42,224 nt of DNA, taken from CAMTUW01 sp947085035. GTDB taxonomy: Bacteria > Actinomycetota > Coriobacteriia > Anaerosomatales > PHET01. The stretch is taken from NCBI GenBank assembly GCA_947085035.1, contig CAMTUW010000024.1, positions 1 through 42,224 on the forward strand, given 5' to 3'. Position 1 is the stretch's first letter. Each line of letters opens with the position of its first letter. Both the position numbers and the translations under genes were made by a program. Positions 14,903 through 26,642 of this stretch are shown here, piece by piece. A model generated the notes under the pieces. The model did no database searches and was not told the origin of the DNA. It saw only the letters and a program-made list of their open reading frames with translations.

Positions 14903-16354
14903 TCAGTTCGTGTTGATCGGGGCAACCGGGACTCGTGAGATATCCCAGTCTTTGCCCACGACAACGAGTATGTCGCCGTCGAAGCTGTACAGCCCTCGAC
15001 TCTCCACGAGTTTGGCTCCGGAAGGCAACGCCTTGGCGACCTGCTCAGCTGCTACTCGGTCCGACCCGAAGACGATCAGTGTCTTGTCGTAGACGAACTG
15101 TCCGGCGTTGCCCACCTCGATGACCTTGAAACCGCGTGCCTTGAGCACCGACGACGCCTGTTTCGCGCACCCGGCGATTCCGGCCCCGTTTCGCACGGTG
15201 ACCTTTATCTGCGACGGGGTCTTGCGAACCGGCACGACTGCCGCGCCGGTGGTCGCAGTGGCTGACGGCGACGCGGTCGCACTGCCCTCTTCGGCGGGCG
15301 CAGGTGTCTTGAACGGCTCACCTGCGAGGAACTTGGCCATCAGTTCGGCCTTGAGCGCCTCGTCGGTGACCACGTAGGGCGAGCGCCACTGGCCGCCGAT
15401 CGTCTCGGTATGGATTCGCTTGCTTCCGGACCCTTGAAGCACCTGCGCGAGCCGCATCATCTCCATGAGGGACATGTCTGTTGAGACATAAGGCGCCATC
15501 GCCGCGACGATCTTGGGGATCTTGCCGACCGAGGTTCGGGTCGCGATTTGATCGGCCACCGCGAGGAAGAACGCCTGCTGATTGCGCATGCGCCCGAAGT
15601 CCTGGTCCGCGAAGGTGTGGCGAGTGCGCACGAACGTCAGGGCGTGCTCGCCGTCGAGAAGTTGATAGCCAGGGTCGATTCGAGAGGCCCGGTTCCCCGG
15701 CGTCGCGTCGGCTTCAGGATCGTTGATCGCCACCGGCACGTCGATCCACACGCCACCCATGGCATCGACAGCCTTATGGAATCCTTTGAAGTTGAGACCC
15801 ATGTAATGGTTGATTCGCACGCCGGCGAACTTCTCGACGGTCTTGATGGCGAGTTTCTCTTCGCCAAGAGCGAACGCCTCGTTGACCTTTCGGGTGCCGT
15901 GACCGGGAATCTGGACCCTGGTGTCACGCGGGATCGAAAGCAGCCACACCTGTTTGGAACCAGGGTCGATCCTCGCGAGGATGATCGTGTCAGAACGGTA
16001 GACCGTGTCCTTACCGCGCTTGTCGAATCCCAGCAGCAGCAGGTTGAAGGGCTTCTGAGGCTCGGCCTTCTTGAGGTCAAGGTCGAGCGTCTCTTGCTTG
16101 TAGACCGTGCGTCGCATGGTGCTTTCGAGGTTCTTCGCCCATGCGAACAAGCCCACTCCCGCGATGACCACCGCCGCGACAACCACTGCGGTGACCGTCA
16201 TCGCGACGCGTTTGGCTCGCTGCCTGCGCCGGTCTCGCTCCATCCTCATACGGGCGGGTGCCGCCTCGAGGGAGCTGCGACGCATGGAGCCGCGTGGGGT
16301 GGGGTTCCCTCTGGCGCTTCCCTGCGGCCCCTTCTTGCTTGAATGCCTGCCCAT
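14903..16354 (-). CDS. LytR-CpsA-Psr (LCP) family cell-wall glycopolymer ligase
   Basis: 483 aa. A basic cytoplasmic tail of ~50 residues, one membrane helix (about 52-74, VAMTVTAVVVAAVVIAGVGL), then the LCP domain (about 100-265) with FNLLLLGFDKRG, YRSDTIILARIDP, LLSIPRDTRVQIPG and the Arg-rich ALTFVRTRHTFADQDFGRMR that binds the polyprenyl pyrophosphate. A Ser/Thr/Ala linker leads to a LytR_C domain (about 395-480, IKVTVRNGAGIAGCAKQASS). Such enzymes attach teichoic acid-like polymers or arabinogalactan to peptidoglycan outside the membrane. The wecA-type transferase at 25557 could supply the lipid-linked polymer. GGAGG stands three bases before the start. Confidence 0.92.
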   Translation of the reverse strand: MGRHSSKKGPQGSARGNPTPRGSMRRSSLEAAPARMRMERDRRRQRAKRVAMTVTAVVVAAVVIAGVGLFAWAKNLESTMRRTVYKQETLDLDLKKAEPQKPFNLLLLGFDKRGKDTVYRSDTIILARIDPGSKQVWLLSIPRDTRVQIPGHGTRKVNEAFALGEEKLAIKTVEKFAGVRINHYMGLNFKGFHKAVDAMGGVWIDVPVAINDPEADATPGNRASRIDPGYQLLDGEHALTFVRTRHTFADQDFGRMRNQQAFFLAVADQIATRTSVGKIPKIVAAMAPYVSTDMSLMEMMRLAQVLQGSGSKRIHTETIGGQWRSPYVVTDEALKAELMAKFLAGEPFKTPAPAEEGSATASPSATATTGAAVVPVRKTPSQIKVTVRNGAGIAGCAKQASSVLKARGFKVIEVGNAGQFVYDKTLIVFGSDRVAAEQVAKALPSGAKLVESRGLYSFDGDILVVVGKDWDISRVPVAPINTN

Positions 16355-16468
16355 GATCCTCCGTGCGACTCTGATTTGACGTGGTCCGAGCAGATACTAT
16401 GCCTCAAACGGGACCGGACTGCGGTTCGCAATCTCTTCGTTGCCGAACCTTCTCTTGCGGCGTCCGGA

Positions 16469-16891
16469 CTACTTCAACGCGAACATGAGCTCTGCGGAGC
16501 ACGCAAGCTCGTCGCCAACGGTAGCAATTGCGTCGCCAAAGCCGATAGCACCCCTGGTCCGAGTGATTCGGCATTCGAGCTTGAGCGTCTCGCCCGGTAC
16601 GACCTGTCGCTTGAACCGCGCCTTGTCGATTCCTGCGAAGAACGCGAGTTTCCCCCGGTTCTCGGGAAGCGAGAGCAACGCGACCGCGCCCGCCTGAGCG
16701 AGCGCCTCGACGATGAGCACTCCCGGCATCACAGCATACTGCGGGAAGTGTCCGGGCACCCAAAACATCGTGTCGGTCACGTCAAGGAAGCCCACGGCGC
16801 TCTGTCCGGGCGTGAACTCCTCGATACGGTCGATGAGAAGGAACGGGTGCCTATGAGGGATGATCGCCTCGATTGCTTCTCGGTCGAGCAT
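16469..16891 (-). CDS. fabZ: 3-hydroxyacyl-[acyl-carrier-protein] dehydratase
   Basis: 140 aa, the normal FabZ length. It removes water from 3-hydroxyacyl-ACP in type II fatty acid synthesis. The N-terminal IEAIIPHRHPFLLIDRI and the catalytic block VPGHFPQYAVMPGVLIVEAL with His 48 and Glu 62 are intact. GAGGA lies six bases upstream of the ATG, 13 bp after the murA stop, so it is co-transcribed with murA, linking lipid and wall precursor synthesis. The 114 bp to the next gene downstream (LCP) contain nothing I can assign. Confidence 0.96.
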   Translation of the reverse strand: MLDREAIEAIIPHRHPFLLIDRIEEFTPGQSAVGFLDVTDTMFWVPGHFPQYAVMPGVLIVEALAQAGAVALLSLPENRGKLAFFAGIDKARFKRQVVPGETLKLECRITRTRGAIGFGDAIATVGDELACSAELMFALK

Positions 16892-16904
16892 CTGTGTTCC
16901 TCTC

Positions 16905-18176
16905 TTATGCCTCGGGCGTGGCGTACGATCTCACGATCCGTGCGCCGAGTGACGTCAGCTTGTCGCAGAACCGCTCATACCCGCGGTCGATGTGGTGCAC
17001 CTCGCCGACCACCGTCTCGCCATCGGCGACGAGACCCGCCAGCACGAGGGCTGCGCCACCCCGCAGATCAGTGCTCATCACCGGGGCTCCGGACAGAGTC
17101 TCAACGCCTCTGACGAGCGCGTGATGACCCTCGATTCGAACATCGGCCCCCATCCGCGAGAGCTCATCGGAGAACATGAAACGGTTCTCGAAGATGTTCT
17201 CGGTGATGATCGAGCTTCCGTCGCCCAGCGCCAGCAGCGTCATGAACTGGGCCTGCATGTCTGTGGGAAAGCCGGGATACGGGAGCGTCTGGATGTCGAT
17301 TGACCTGATCGGGCCCTCGCGCTCGACGCGAGCCCACCGATCCCCGACCTCCACCCGACACCCCGCCTGACGAAGCTTGGTGATCACGATGTCGAGATGT
17401 GTCGGATCGAACCCGGCAACGGTGACCGGTCCTCCCGTGAGAGCTGCGGCCACGAGGAAGGTGCCCGCTTCGATCCGGTCGCCGATCACCCGGTGCTCGG
17501 TCGACCTGAGGCCTGAGACGCCCTCGATGGTGATCGTGGGCGTTCCCGCGCCCTCGACACGCGCCCCTGCGGCCACGAGAAACGCCGCGAGGTCGGCGAT
17601 CTCGGGCTCTCTGGCCGCGTTCTCGATCACCGTGGTGCCCGAGGCGAGCACGGATGCCATGAGCAGGTTCTCGGTCGCCCCGACGCTCGGGAAGTCCAGC
17701 GTGACGCGTGCAGCGCGCAACCCGTCCTCGGGAGCCGCAGCGCAGATGAAGCCGTGCTCGAACGCGATCGCGACACCCAACGCCTCGAGCCCGCGGATGT
17801 GCATGTCGATCTTGCGCGATCCGATGTTGCAACCGCCCGGGTGCGCGACCCTCGCCTGCCCCAGCCTGCTCACGAGAGGGCCGAGAACCGCGGTGGACGC
17901 CCGCATCCTGACGACATGCTCGTAGGGCGCCTCATGACTGACAAGAGAGGTGGCGTCGATCTCGAGTGAGTGGTCGAAACGCGTGACCTTCGCTCCGAGC
18001 CCGATGAGCACCTCGCTCATGATCGCGACGTCGGCTATGTCGGGAACGTTCGTGAGGCGAGTCACGCCGGGCACCATGAGCGCCGCTGCCATGAGCTTGA
18101 GAGCGGAGTTCTTCGCTCCCTCGACGGTGACCTCGCCACTGAGCGGACTGCCGCCGCATACGATGATGGATTCCAT
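16905..18176 (-). CDS. murA: UDP-N-acetylglucosamine 1-carboxyvinyltransferase
   Basis: 423 aa. First committed step of peptidoglycan synthesis: transfer of enolpyruvate from PEP to UDP-GlcNAc. EGAKNSALK holds the substrate-binding Lys 22. The active-site loop reads HPGGCNIGSRKIDMHI, so the catalytic Cys (about 117) that fosfomycin attacks is retained. Glycine-rich repeats of the two inverse alpha/beta domains follow (PSVGATENLLMASVLA; YPGFPTDMQAQFM; DLRGGAALVLAGL). The start at 18176 matches the family start; no strong ribosome site is visible. It follows the ATP synthase operon after a terminator, and precedes fabZ. Confidence 0.96.
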   Translation of the reverse strand: MESIIVCGGSPLSGEVTVEGAKNSALKLMAAALMVPGVTRLTNVPDIADVAIMSEVLIGLGAKVTRFDHSLEIDATSLVSHEAPYEHVVRMRASTAVLGPLVSRLGQARVAHPGGCNIGSRKIDMHIRGLEALGVAIAFEHGFICAAAPEDGLRAARVTLDFPSVGATENLLMASVLASGTTVIENAAREPEIADLAAFLVAAGARVEGAGTPTITIEGVSGLRSTEHRVIGDRIEAGTFLVAAALTGGPVTVAGFDPTHLDIVITKLRQAGCRVEVGDRWARVEREGPIRSIDIQTLPYPGFPTDMQAQFMTLLALGDGSSIITENIFENRFMFSDELSRMGADVRIEGHHALVRGVETLSGAPVMSTDLRGGAALVLAGLVADGETVVGEVHHIDRGYERFCDKLTSLGARIVRSYATPEA

Positions 18177-18189
18177 GTCGCCAAGGATA

Positions 18190-18225
18190 GCAAAGCGGCG
18201 GGCCCGAGATACCGGAACCCGCCGC
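18190..18225 (-). terminator. Terminator after the ATP synthase operon
   Basis: On the minus strand GCGGCGGG (18218-18225) pairs with CCCGCCGC (18195-18202) around a 15-base loop, followed by TTTG. It lies between the atpC stop (18257) and murA (18176). The T-tract is short, so read-through into murA is likely. Confidence 0.6.
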
Positions 18226-18256
18226 CTCATATCGTGCTGGGTATCTGCTTCGAGGG

Positions 18257-18682
18257 CTACTTGCCGCTCTTCTCCGCAGTCTTGATCTGTAGTTCGCACC
18301 AGTTCAGGTCCGCTATGCACTTCTCGCGTTCGTCGATCGCATCGGCAGGCAGGTCTGCGAGTCTGCGCTCGATGGCGCTCCTGGACTCCCGTGCCCGCTC
18401 CTTGTCGATCTGCCCCAGCGACAGCGCCGCATCCGCGAGCACGAGTACCTTGTCCTCGTGGACCTGGATGTAGCCGCCAGCGACCGAGAATATCTCCCAG
18501 TCGGTCTGACCGTCACCGATCTTGAGCCGCATCTCGCCCGGCGCAAGCGTCGACACCAGCGGCGAGTGGAGCGGCAGGATGCCGATCTCACCGCTCGTCG
18601 TCATCGCAACGACCATCTGCACCTCGTTGTTGTAGACGATGCGCTCAGGCGTGACGATCTCACATAGAAGGGTTCTCGCCAT
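18257..18682 (-). CDS. atpC: ATP synthase F1 subunit epsilon
   Basis: 141 aa. N-terminal beta-sandwich (MARTLLCEIVTPERIVYNNE; SGEIGILPLHSPLVSTLAPG) and a C-terminal two-helix part (about 90-135). Central-stalk subunit that couples rotor and catalytic head and can inhibit ATP hydrolysis. The C-terminal part ends CADLNWCELQIKTAEKSGK-like and is slightly unusual in containing two Cys residues. Last gene of the atp operon, 9 bp after atpD. Confidence 0.95.
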   Translation of the reverse strand: MARTLLCEIVTPERIVYNNEVQMVVAMTTSGEIGILPLHSPLVSTLAPGEMRLKIGDGQTDWEIFSVAGGYIQVHEDKVLVLADAALSLGQIDKERARESRSAIERRLADLPADAIDEREKCIADLNWCELQIKTAEKSGK

Positions 18683-18691
18683 GTCGACCCC

Positions 18692-20125
<1,434 letters not shown>

Positions 20126-21007
20126 CTAGTCCTCCAGTGCGGCAGCGCCGCCGACGATCTCGGAGATCTCGGTGGTGATCGCCGCCTGACGAGCACGGTT
20201 GTACGAGCGCGTGAGCGTACCGATCATCTCCGTCGCATTGTCCGTTGCGGACTTCATGGCCCTGCGGCGCGCACCGTGCTCTGCGGCTGCGGACTCCATG
20301 AGTGCGCGGTATATCAGCGCCTCGACGTACGTGGGAAGCAGGTCTCCCAAGACCTCTTCGGCACCCGGCTCGAAGATGTATTCGGCCGAGACGTCCGAGG
20401 CATCGGCGGCCTTATCCAGCGCCGTGACTTGGATGGGAAGCAGTCGATGTGACTCCGGCTTCTGCTCAGCAACGTTGACGAAGCGGTTGAAGATGATCGT
20501 CACATCGTCGATCTCTGCACGTTCGTACCGACCAACGACCAAGCTTGCGATGGATTTCGCATCCGCAAACGTCGGCTTGTCCGAGATGTCTCGGTAGGAC
20601 TGCACGGGAGTCACGCCACGATACAGGAAGTAGGCGACGGCCTTCTTCCCCACCGTGATCAGATCCACGTCCACGCCTGATGCCTTCATCTCCACAAGGT
20701 ACTTCTCGGTCATTCTGAGGATGCTGCTGTTGAGCGCCCCGGCCAGCCCGCGATCGGACGTGACCGCGATGACGGCCACACGGCGGCGTTCTTCGCGCTC
20801 GGCCAGCAAGGGGTGAGAAACACCGCTCGCGTTGCGCCGCACGTTGCCAAGAAGCTCCATCATCGCGAGCGCATACGGGCGTGCCGACTCGATGCGCTCC
20901 TGGGCCTTCTTGATCTTCGCCGTGGCGACCATCTCCATGGTGCGCGTGATCTGGCGCGTGCTGTGCACGCTCACTATGCGCTTTTTGATGTCGCGAAGGT
21001 TCGGCAT
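20126..21007 (-). CDS. atpG: ATP synthase F1 subunit gamma
   Basis: 293 aa. N-terminal MPNLRDIKKRIVSVHSTRQITRTMEMVAT and the C-terminal helix NATEMIGTLTRSYNRARQAAITTEISEIVGGAAAL form the rotating coiled coil; the Rossmann-like middle holds VIAVTSDRGLAGALNSSI. Rotor shaft of the F1 part. It sits between atpA (8-bp gap) and atpD (immediately adjacent). Confidence 0.97.
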   Translation of the reverse strand: MPNLRDIKKRIVSVHSTRQITRTMEMVATAKIKKAQERIESARPYALAMMELLGNVRRNASGVSHPLLAEREERRRVAVIAVTSDRGLAGALNSSILRMTEKYLVEMKASGVDVDLITVGKKAVAYFLYRGVTPVQSYRDISDKPTFADAKSIASLVVGRYERAEIDDVTIIFNRFVNVAEQKPESHRLLPIQVTALDKAADASDVSAEYIFEPGAEEVLGDLLPTYVEALIYRALMESAAAEHGARRRAMKSATDNATEMIGTLTRSYNRARQAAITTEISEIVGGAAALED

Positions 21008-21015
21008 GCGCTCTC

Positions 21016-22581
<1,566 letters not shown>

Positions 22582-23139
22582 TTACACCTCACCTCCATGC
22601 GATGCGTCAGAGAGCGTGGCGCGCATCGCGTCGAGCTGAGAGGACAGGCTCCCGTCGAGCACGCGCCCGGCGACGTTGATGCGGATGCCGCCGAGGATGG
22701 ATTCTTCAACACGTTCGCGCAGTGTGACGGGGCGACCGAGTGATGCGGAGAGCTTCTCGGTCAGCGACGTACGCAGTGCGTCCGTGAGTGGAATGGCCGT
22801 GGTCACGTCTGCGACGACGATGCCGCGCTCGGCTTCAGCGATCTCGCCGAAGCGCGCGACGATAGCAGCGAGTGACCCGCCAAGACCGCGCTCGATCGCC
22901 AGACTCGCGATGGCGACCGCCTCGGGTGCCATCGAGCCGGAGAAGACCTCACGCACGATCGCGCGCTTCTTCTCGGCCGTGATGGACTCGTCGGCGAGCG
23001 CATCACGAAGCTCAACGCTGCCGCGGACGGTCTCAACGACCATCTGCATGCCGCCGTCGACTGCGTCGACGGCGTCGGCAGCGCTTGCGAGCTCGAAGAG
23101 GACCCTGGCGTAGGTCCCGATGCTCTCGCTAGTTGTCAT
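22582..23139 (-). CDS. atpH: ATP synthase F1 subunit delta
   Basis: 185 aa. N-terminal six-helix bundle beginning with IGTYARVLFELASAADAVD and the C-terminal signature ILGGIRINVAGRVLDGSLSSQLDAM. It joins F1 to the peripheral stalk. This is an ordinary-length delta, not the b-delta fusion of mycobacteria. It overlaps atpF by 11 bp, indicating coupled translation. Confidence 0.95.
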   Translation of the reverse strand: MTTSESIGTYARVLFELASAADAVDAVDGGMQMVVETVRGSVELRDALADESITAEKKRAIVREVFSGSMAPEAVAIASLAIERGLGGSLAAIVARFGEIAEAERGIVVADVTTAIPLTDALRTSLTEKLSASLGRPVTLRERVEESILGGIRINVAGRVLDGSLSSQLDAMRATLSDASHGGEV

Positions 23140-23707
23140 TCAGCCCGCCCACCTCTGCGACGTAGCGCTCGATCAGGGCGGCATGATCATCGGCGGAGAG
23201 CTGCTGCCCGATGAGCTTGCCTGCAACCGCGACGCTCAAGGCGGCCACTTCAGACTGCAGCTCGGCGACAACGGCACGCTTCTCGGCCTGCATGGCCTCG
23301 TGGGCCTTGGCAACGACTCCCGCCGCCTCCTCGTTGGCCTTGGCGATGATCTCCTCTTTCATCGACTCGGCGATCCTGCGCCCCTGCTCGATGACTTTGG
23401 AGGCTTCGCCGCGTGCTTCGGCCATCTGCTTCTTGTAGTCCTCGAAGAGGAGTTCGGCCTCGATCTTCGTCTGCTCGGCCTTCTCGAGAGACTCGCGCAC
23501 GCGCTCGGTGCGGGCATCAAGCATGCCGGTGATGGCGGGTAGAGCGAACTTGTAGAGCAACGCGAACAAGATGATGAAAGCGACCCACGTGGGCCAGATG
23601 TTGGCCGGATCCGGATAGACCGAACCCAGCATCTTCTGCAGCTCGCTGCCACCCTTGGCAGCTGTGCCCGCCGCATCTGCGGCATACGCCATTTCAGGAA
23701 AGAACAC
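23129..23707 (-). CDS. atpF: ATP synthase Fo subunit b
   Basis: 192 aa. A ~38-residue N-terminal extension precedes the single membrane helix (WPTWVAFIILFALLYKFAL), followed by a long charged coiled coil (about 60-190) rich in Glu, Lys and Ala with KRAVVAELQSEVAALSVAVAGKLI. Peripheral stalk. GTG start at 23707 with GGAGG six bases upstream. The first 15 residues before an in-frame run of Ala resemble a leader, a feature seen in other actinobacterial b subunits. Confidence 0.95.
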   Translation of the reverse strand: MFFPEMAYAADAAGTAAKGGSELQKMLGSVYPDPANIWPTWVAFIILFALLYKFALPAITGMLDARTERVRESLEKAEQTKIEAELLFEDYKKQMAEARGEASKVIEQGRRIAESMKEEIIAKANEEAAGVVAKAHEAMQAEKRAVVAELQSEVAALSVAVAGKLIGQQLSADDHAALIERYVAEVGGLNDN

Positions 23708-23738
23708 GACAGACCTCCGTCCTTTACGGTCGTTGGGG

Positions 23739-23975
23739 TTAACCCATCAGGAACGTGAGGACGAAACCGAGCAGCGCAAGAGCCTCGGTGAAGGCGATCG
23801 CGATGAACATGGTCGTCTGGATCTTGCCGGCCATCTCGGGCTGACGAGCCATGGACTCCAGAGCCTTGCCACCCACGATACCGATGCCGAGACCCGGGCC
23901 GATTGCGGCGAGGCCGTAGGCCAGACCCTTACCGATAGCGATGAGACCAGCTTGTCCGGCGAGAATTTCTTCCAC
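23739..23975 (-). CDS. atpE: ATP synthase Fo subunit c (proton-type ring)
   Basis: 78 aa hairpin of two membrane helices. The loop is RQPEMAGKI and the ion-binding Glu is in FIAIAFTEALALLGFVL. The sodium-type signature (Gln in helix 1 and Glu-Ser/Thr pair in helix 2) is absent: helix 1 reads AIGPGLGIGIVGG, and Glu is followed by Ala-Leu. The ring is therefore expected to carry protons. GTG start with a very strong AAGGAGG seven bases upstream, in line with the high copy number of c. Confidence 0.96.
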   Translation of the reverse strand: MEEILAGQAGLIAIGKGLAYGLAAIGPGLGIGIVGGKALESMARQPEMAGKIQTTMFIAIAFTEALALLGFVLTFLMG

Positions 23976-24073
23976 TGCATTTCCTCCTTTTACGTTCTGA
24001 TGCCTGTCTTCCAGGCACAGACTTCACTGTCACAAGCGACCTGCCCGGGCGGGCGAGCCGCATTGATACCGAC

Positions 24074-24958
24074 CTAATGCTCTGACGCGTGAGCTGAACT
24101 CTGGATGTAGACCGCGGTCAGAATGGTGAACACATACGCTTGGATGAACGAGACGAATATCTCGAACGCGTACATGGTCACCAGGAAGAACAGGGACACA
24201 GCACCGGCTGCGATCCCGCCGACGCTCAGCTCGAGTCCGGGCTTCACGACCGGCCAGAAGACCATGACGAACGCCGAGAAGATGCCGAGGATGATGTGAC
24301 CGGCATACATGTTGGCGAAAAGACGAACGGCAAGAGTGAGCGGCCGAACGAGGAACGTCGAGATGAACTCGAGCAGGAACAGGAATCCACCCAGAACGAT
24401 CCTGCCGAAGAGCGGCATCTCGCGCACGCCGGAGGGAATCAGGCTCTTGAAGTAGCCCACGAACCCGTTCTTGGCAAAGCCCACGTAGACGAAGATGATC
24501 CAAGTCGTCAGAGCCAGCGCCGTGGTGCCGCCCATGCTTCCCGCGAACGATTTGCCACCGGGGATGAGCCCCAGCAGGTTCGACGTCAGCGTCAGAAAGA
24601 AGAAGGTCGCGAGCAGCCCCACGTACTTGGGCCCGTCCTTCTCCCCTATGACGTCGGTCGCCATGTCACGGATGAACTGGACGCCCGCCTCGATCATGCC
24701 AACGAAACGACTGGCCGGCGCGAGGTCGGTGGCCTTGCCGCTCTGGGTCGCAAGCGCGATCTGGCGCTTGGAGGTGTTGGCTGCCGAGATGAACATCCAA
24801 GCGACCACGACCAGCGCGAAAATAAGCCACGTGGTGTAGTTCGTGAGAACGCCCAGACCGGTCACGTAGTCGTAGTAATACATATTGTCGTACGGTAACA
24901 CGGCTAGTTTATGAATCAGATACTCGATCTTTTGGGACAGTAACTCCTGAAATTCCAC
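24074..24958 (-). CDS. atpB: ATP synthase Fo subunit a
   Basis: 294 aa, five to six membrane helices. The key helix STFLVRPLTLAVRLFANMYAGH contains the essential Arg facing the c ring; the family block FFFLTLTSNLLGLIPG is present. The C-terminal helix ends IQSSAHASEH. It forms the proton half-channels. It is 98 bp upstream of atpE, a gap without a visible gene. Confidence 0.96.
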   Translation of the reverse strand: MEFQELLSQKIEYLIHKLAVLPYDNMYYYDYVTGLGVLTNYTTWLIFALVVVAWMFISAANTSKRQIALATQSGKATDLAPASRFVGMIEAGVQFIRDMATDVIGEKDGPKYVGLLATFFFLTLTSNLLGLIPGGKSFAGSMGGTTALALTTWIIFVYVGFAKNGFVGYFKSLIPSGVREMPLFGRIVLGGFLFLLEFISTFLVRPLTLAVRLFANMYAGHIILGIFSAFVMVFWPVVKPGLELSVGGIAAGAVSLFFLVTMYAFEIFVSFIQAYVFTILTAVYIQSSAHASEH

Positions 24959-24973
24959 TCGACCGACTCCCTC

Positions 24974-25357
24974 CTACTGACGGGTCCGCGCGGGCCTGCG
25001 TAAACGATGCAGCCCCGCGTAGCGAACCAGTTCGACCGTGTACATAACGACAAAACCGCCCGCGAGCGAAAGCGCGAACGGCTTGAGTCCTTCGGGAGAC
25101 AGTGACTTGTACGCCCACAGTGAGAGCGTGGCGATCGCCAAGCGAGCGAACAGAGAGATCGCCACGAGTGCAAGACCGGCAGAGGAGTTGTCGGCATTCA
25201 TGAGCTTGAAGCTCGCGCGGGACGTCAGAAGAAGCCCGGCCGCCAGCCCGGCACCGAGCAGGACTGCGATGAACGGATTTCCAAGCGCATCGATGCTATT
25301 GGTGAATACCGTGCTCAGTTGCTTTTCCCCTCTTGAAATGCACCGCATTCGCCCCAT
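24974..25357 (-). CDS. atpI: AtpI-like small membrane protein of the ATP synthase operon
   Basis: Up to 127 aa with four hydrophobic segments (NPFIAVLLGAGLAAGLLLTS, GLALVAISLFARLAIATLSL, and LSLAGGFVVMYTVELVRY are clear). Position directly before atpB and size fit AtpI/ATP synthase protein I, which helps assembly of the c ring; sequence similarity within this family is always low. The start is uncertain: the ATG at 25357 and the one at 25348 lack ribosome sites, while a CTG at 25318 has GAGGGGA seven bases upstream and begins the protein at LSTVFTNSID. Confidence 0.7.
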   Translation of the reverse strand: MGRMRCISRGEKQLSTVFTNSIDALGNPFIAVLLGAGLAAGLLLTSRASFKLMNADNSSAGLALVAISLFARLAIATLSLWAYKSLSPEGLKPFALSLAGGFVVMYTVELVRYAGLHRLRRPARTRQ

Positions 25358-25425
25358 GTGGACGAGCGACGACGCCCCTAGCTCTCATGCCAGCGATTGC
25401 GGGCGTTGGGCCCCGAAGCCGTCAT

Positions 25426-25497
25426 CGACTGCGCTCTTGCAGTCGCCGACCACCTTGAGCGCGCGAACATCGTAGCCGACAAGCACTCCTCGGGCAA
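25426..25497 (-). promoter_or_regulatory. Candidate atp operon promoter and leader hairpin
   Basis: TTGCCC (25492-25497) and TACGAT (25469-25474) are 17 bp apart on the minus strand, upstream of atpI. The leader contains a 7-bp hairpin CGACTGC/GCAGTCG (25426-25445). The 199 bp between the transferase gene and atpI hold no convincing gene; one 33-codon frame (GTG near 25483, TGA near 25385) exists but resembles nothing I know. Confidence 0.35.
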
Positions 25498-25556
25498 GGA
25501 GCGAATCGGGCGTTTCGATGAACGGTCATCGCGGTACGAGCCGCGCCCCGCCCGCG

Positions 25557-26642
25557 CTACGAATCGTCGTCGTCATCGTGGTGGTGCGCCGCCTCGAACA
25601 GGCCGAGCCAATACGCGACGAAGCCCGATAGGACTCCGAGCACGGCGAACGCCAACAGCCTGAGGGTGCTTGGCGCGTAACGGACCGCGTAACCACCGAA
25701 CGCGAGCGCCACCGACCACGCGTAGATGATGAGTACCGTCTGACGCTGACCGAAGCCCCGACCGAGGAGCCGATGGTGGATGTGGCCGGCATCAGCCTCC
25801 TGTATCGGTCTGCGGTGCCTCAGGCGGCGCACGATGGCCGTGGCAGTATCAAAGATCGGAACACCTAAGATGAGTAGCGGGACCGCCAAGGCGATCGCGG
25901 CCGTCGTCTTCATCACTCCCAGCAGCGCCACCGCAGCGAGCGTGAATCCCAGAAGCATCGATCCCGAATCGCCCATGAAGACGGACGCCGGGTGGTAGTT
26001 GTAGCGCAGAAACCCGATGCACGCACCGATCGCCGCGGCTGCGATGATCGCCGCATCCGCACGATTCCCCTCAGCGGCAAGAACGAGAAGGGTCGCAGCG
26101 GCGATCGCGCTGACACCGGCCGCGAGACCATCAAGACCGTCGATGAAGTTGATGACGTTGGCGAACCCGACGAGGTAGACAACCGTGATGGGGATGGAGA
26201 GCCAGTCGAGCACGAAGAGCCCGCTCGAGAACGGGTTGCCGATGTATTCGATCCGCAGGCCCGCCGCTGCCACAACGACCGCGGCGAGCACCTGTCCCGC
26301 GAACTTGGCTCCCGGCTTCAGAGTCACCACGTCGTCTATCAGTCCGACGAGGAAGATCAAAACGATACCGATGAACACTCCTCGCAGACCGGCGCGCGCG
26401 TCTGAGAGCACCACGGGCAGGCCGAACTGCAATTCGCCCAGGAGTTGAGCCCCCAAGGCGACCACGATCCCCGCAAAGATCGCGATTCCGCCCGTACAGG
26501 GGATGAGCCCCTCGTGAACATTCCTGCCTCCGGGACGCGAGACCGCTCCCAGGACCACACCCAGACGTCGGGCGAGCGGTGTCACGAGCAGGGTGACCAA
26601 CGCCGCAATGCCGATCAGAAACGCGTAGTGGCCGATGCTCAC
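25557..26642 (-). CDS. Undecaprenyl-phosphate N-acetylglucosaminyl 1-phosphate transferase (WecA/TagO-like)
   Basis: 361 aa, about ten membrane helices. Catalytic motifs of the polyprenyl-phosphate HexNAc-1-P transferases: VGLIDDVVTLKPGAKFAGQ (Asp-Asp), ANVINFIDGLDGLAAGVSAI, FMGDSGSMLLGF and the C-terminal HIHHRLLGRGFGQRQTV, which points to the WecA/TagO group rather than MraY. It starts synthesis of lipid-linked wall glycopolymers, the kind of product the LCP protein at 14903 attaches. The C-terminus is an odd HHHDDDDDS stretch. GTG start overlapping the deaminase stop (GTGA at 26639-26642). Confidence 0.93.
   Translation of the reverse strand: MSIGHYAFLIGIAALVTLLVTPLARRLGVVLGAVSRPGGRNVHEGLIPCTGGIAIFAGIVVALGAQLLGELQFGLPVVLSDARAGLRGVFIGIVLIFLVGLIDDVVTLKPGAKFAGQVLAAVVVAAAGLRIEYIGNPFSSGLFVLDWLSIPITVVYLVGFANVINFIDGLDGLAAGVSAIAAATLLVLAAEGNRADAAIIAAAAIGACIGFLRYNYHPASVFMGDSGSMLLGFTLAAVALLGVMKTTAAIALAVPLLILGVPIFDTATAIVRRLRHRRPIQEADAGHIHHRLLGRGFGQRQTVLIIYAWSVALAFGGYAVRYAPSTLRLLAFAVLGVLSGFVAYWLGLFEAAHHHDDDDDS

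Noticed and set aside
25385..25485. 33-codon frame (GTG start with GAGGAG) between wecA and atpI
   Set aside because: It overlaps the likely atp promoter and shows no similarity to AtpZ or other known small proteins; mentioned only in the promoter entry.
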